A DNA stretch of 16,734 bases, taken from NCBI GenBank assembly GCA_003157445.1, contig PMJN01000407.1, positions 1 through 16,734 on the forward strand. The letters are read 5' to 3'. The stretch comes from Micrococcales bacterium (GTDB lineage: Bacteria; Actinomycetota; Actinomycetes; Actinomycetales; Dermatophilaceae). Both the position numbers and the translations under genes were made by a program. The notes beneath the pieces were generated by a model. The model did no database searches, was not told where the DNA came from, and saw nothing but the letters and a program-made list of their open reading frames with translations. Each line of letters opens with the position of its first letter. Within the stretch, counting starts at the first letter, position 1. Positions 15,698 through 16,734 of this stretch are shown here, piece by piece.

Positions 15698-15923
15698 TTC
15701 CCAAGCTGACAGTGCGGGTTCGATTCCCGTCACCCGCTCCACACGCGAAAAGTATTGCCATACATACGAATTGGGCGCCATCTTTCATCTGGGGCGGCGC
15801 CCGGTGGCATCAGGAATCAGCACTCGTGCCATGACTGCGTGCCATTACCCATGCGGGCGGGACTGTCAGCTCATCGGTGTAAATGGCCCGACATGCTGAG
15901 CTACGGCTTGGCTCGAGGGGGTC
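15698..15923. repeat. Right copy of the 226-bp terminal repeat; att site with tRNA-Gly 3' half only
   Basis: Positions 15698-15741 repeat the tRNA-Gly sequence from the anticodon loop to CCA exactly. The tRNA 5' half is absent, so no tRNA is made here. The following 182 bp match the DNA beside the tRNA with about 29 substitutions and no gaps, including a diverged copy of the last 37 codons of jetD (SSACRAIYTDELTVPPAWV) ending at the equivalent stop at 15810-15812. Similarity ends at 15923. Confidence 0.9.
15756..15847 (+). promoter_or_regulatory. Candidate integrase arm-type sites right of the internal att core
   Basis: TGCCAT at 15756-15761, TGCCATGA at 15827-15834 (one mismatch) and TGCCATTA at 15840-15847 occupy the same positions relative to the core as the three motifs beside the tRNA. 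Their retention inside an otherwise diverged repeat suggests selection. Confidence 0.45.
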
Positions 15924-15948
15924 GACATAACCGAGAAACGGTTGGACG

Positions 15949-16412
15949 TCAGTCCAAGCCCTCCAGACATTCGATGCCCGCCGGGTTGGAGGTTTGGGAC
16001 TGAATCGCCGCAACCAGGCCGGGGAAGCCCAGAGCTAGACGGGCACGGTCCTCGGGGCCAGCGCAGATGATGGCAGTGATGAGGTTGCGTTTGAAATCGC
16101 CGCACTCGCATTCACCATCGTGTTTGAGATAGCCGCAAGCGTCGCGGACGTCGCTGGGATTGACATGCATGTGGTCCATGGTTTCCGTTCGGCGCTGGGG
16201 TAGGGGCGACTGGCGAAGGGCGGCCACGAGGAACAGCACCCGCGACATCCCCGGCAGGACGTCCAGGGGGTCCGCTCAGGGTCGTCGTGGCGGGTAACCG
16301 GCTGGCGCATCAAGACCATAAGGTCCCAGTCGTCACGGTCTTGAGAGGGGTGACGCCGGCCAGTCAACTGTGTGCGGGCGTCAGCCACGGCGTCGAAAAC
16401 GAGATCCCGCAC
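15949..16412 (-). pseudogene. Frameshifted small hypothetical gene right of the internal att site
   Basis: Two overlapping minus-strand frames join into one plausible product if a single C is added to the C5 run at 16266-16270 (G5 on the plus strand). The first part reads VRDLVFDAVADARTQLTG...DDWDLMVLMRQPVTRHDDPERTP. The second reads LDVLPGMSRVLFLVAALRQSPLPQRRTETMDHMHVNP and then GYLKHDGECECGDFKRNLITAIICAGPEDRARLALGFPGLVAAIQ. Both parts have GC-rich third positions. Alternatively only the second part is translated, from ATG 16179 (76 residues). The product has a CxC pair and resembles small hypothetical proteins of actinobacterial mobile elements; I cannot assign a function. The proposed GTG start at 16412 has a GGAGG only two bases away, so the true 5' end is uncertain. 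Confidence 0.5.
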
Positions 16413-16734
16413 CGCCTCCAGTGCCCGGTCGCCGTTCCGTTACCAACGAACCCTAATTGACTCTCGACGCCGCCATCTGCAGGCACGTGGCATCGCGCGG
16501 AACGAGTTACACCGGCCCGGGGCTGCGGATGGCGTGCCTGGTGACTCATGACAGCCACAGCAGGATGGGTACGAGGACGACCCCCCGACAAGCCAGTGCG
16601 TGTTTGTCGTGCCGCGACGCTGTACCCGCACCAGGTCTTGAGGTGGTTGAAGGCGCGTTAGACAAACGCGTCGCTTCTCGGAGCGTGCGCCCTTAGGAGA
16701 ACTGTGATGGGTAGGCGCATCGTCGACGTGTAAG
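16413..16734. other. Window end; no convincing gene
   Basis: No open frame here has both a ribosome site and protein-like composition, apart from an eight-codon frame at 16707-16733 (MGRRIVDV) that follows AGGAGA at 16695-16700. CGCGTT at 16654-16659 and AACGCG at 16665-16670 form a hairpin just upstream. The region may be the leader of a gene beyond the window. Confidence 0.4.

Noticed and set aside
15698..15741. Second tRNA-Gly gene
   Set aside because: Only the part from the anticodon loop to CCA is present; the acceptor 5' strand, D arm and half of the anticodon stem are missing.
15599..15781. Minus-strand open frame reading ERVTGIEPALSAWE, also present across the tRNA at 5004-5204
   Set aside because: This peptide is the antisense translation of the tRNA-Gly 3' half, a known source of spurious proteins; no ribosome site.
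15810..16013. Remnant of a second jetD gene
   Set aside because: The match to JetD covers only the 37-codon tail that lies within the terminal repeat and stops exactly where the repeat stops, so it shows the island end, not a second nuclease gene.

Overview
The window is high-GC DNA with actinobacterial gene content. The evidence is a Dcd that closely resembles the mycobacterial dCTP deaminase/dUTPase type, a tRNA-Gly(CCC) beside it, GGAGG ribosome sites with GTG starts, and an Fe-S reductase ending of actinobacterial type. I cannot name the species. All calls come from reading the sequence; no database search was run.

Layout. Positions 1-366 hold the 3' end of an Fe-S (CCG-domain) oxidoreductase. 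It converges, across a hairpin terminator at 485-518, on a four-gene minus-strand operon (4010 down to 534) for an osmoprotectant/quaternary-amine ABC importer: ATPase with C-terminal CBS region, two permeases and a lipoprotein binding protein. Upstream lie a 360-bp gap, dcd (4371-4946, minus) and tRNA-Gly(CCC) (5049-5122, plus). This is the core chromosome.

From the anticodon loop of that tRNA a genomic island begins. The last 44 bp of the tRNA gene, CCA included, recur exactly at 15698-15741. The similarity continues without gaps for another 182 bp (about 87% identity over 226 bp by hand count), so the repeat offset is 10,619 bp. The unit carries a complete type I Wadjet anti-plasmid system on the minus strand, jetA-jetB-jetC-jetD (12024 down to 5191), with overlapping genes. 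Divergent from it across a 635-bp intergenic region is a tight three-gene plus-strand operon (12660-15261). Its products are a TIGR04255-family protein, a helix-turn-helix protein resembling Xre/MbcA/ParS antitoxins, and an unrecognised 353-residue protein with a CTQTCDL motif. I consider this trio the best candidate for an undescribed defence module.

No integrase is visible inside the unit. The internal att copy at 15698 has paired TGCCATTA motifs on both sides, whereas the tRNA copy has them only on its island side. This is the pattern expected where two islands stand in tandem at one tRNA gene. DNA right of 15742 would then be the left end of a second island; what is visible there is the same end sequence, a frameshifted small gene (15949-16412, minus) and non-coding DNA. 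The last 37 codons of jetD are made from the terminal repeat itself.

Expected division of labour, from known Wadjet biology: JetA, JetB and JetC form an SMC-like DNA-loop-extruding complex, and JetD is the Toprim-fold nuclease that cuts small circular DNA. The trio's function is unknown.
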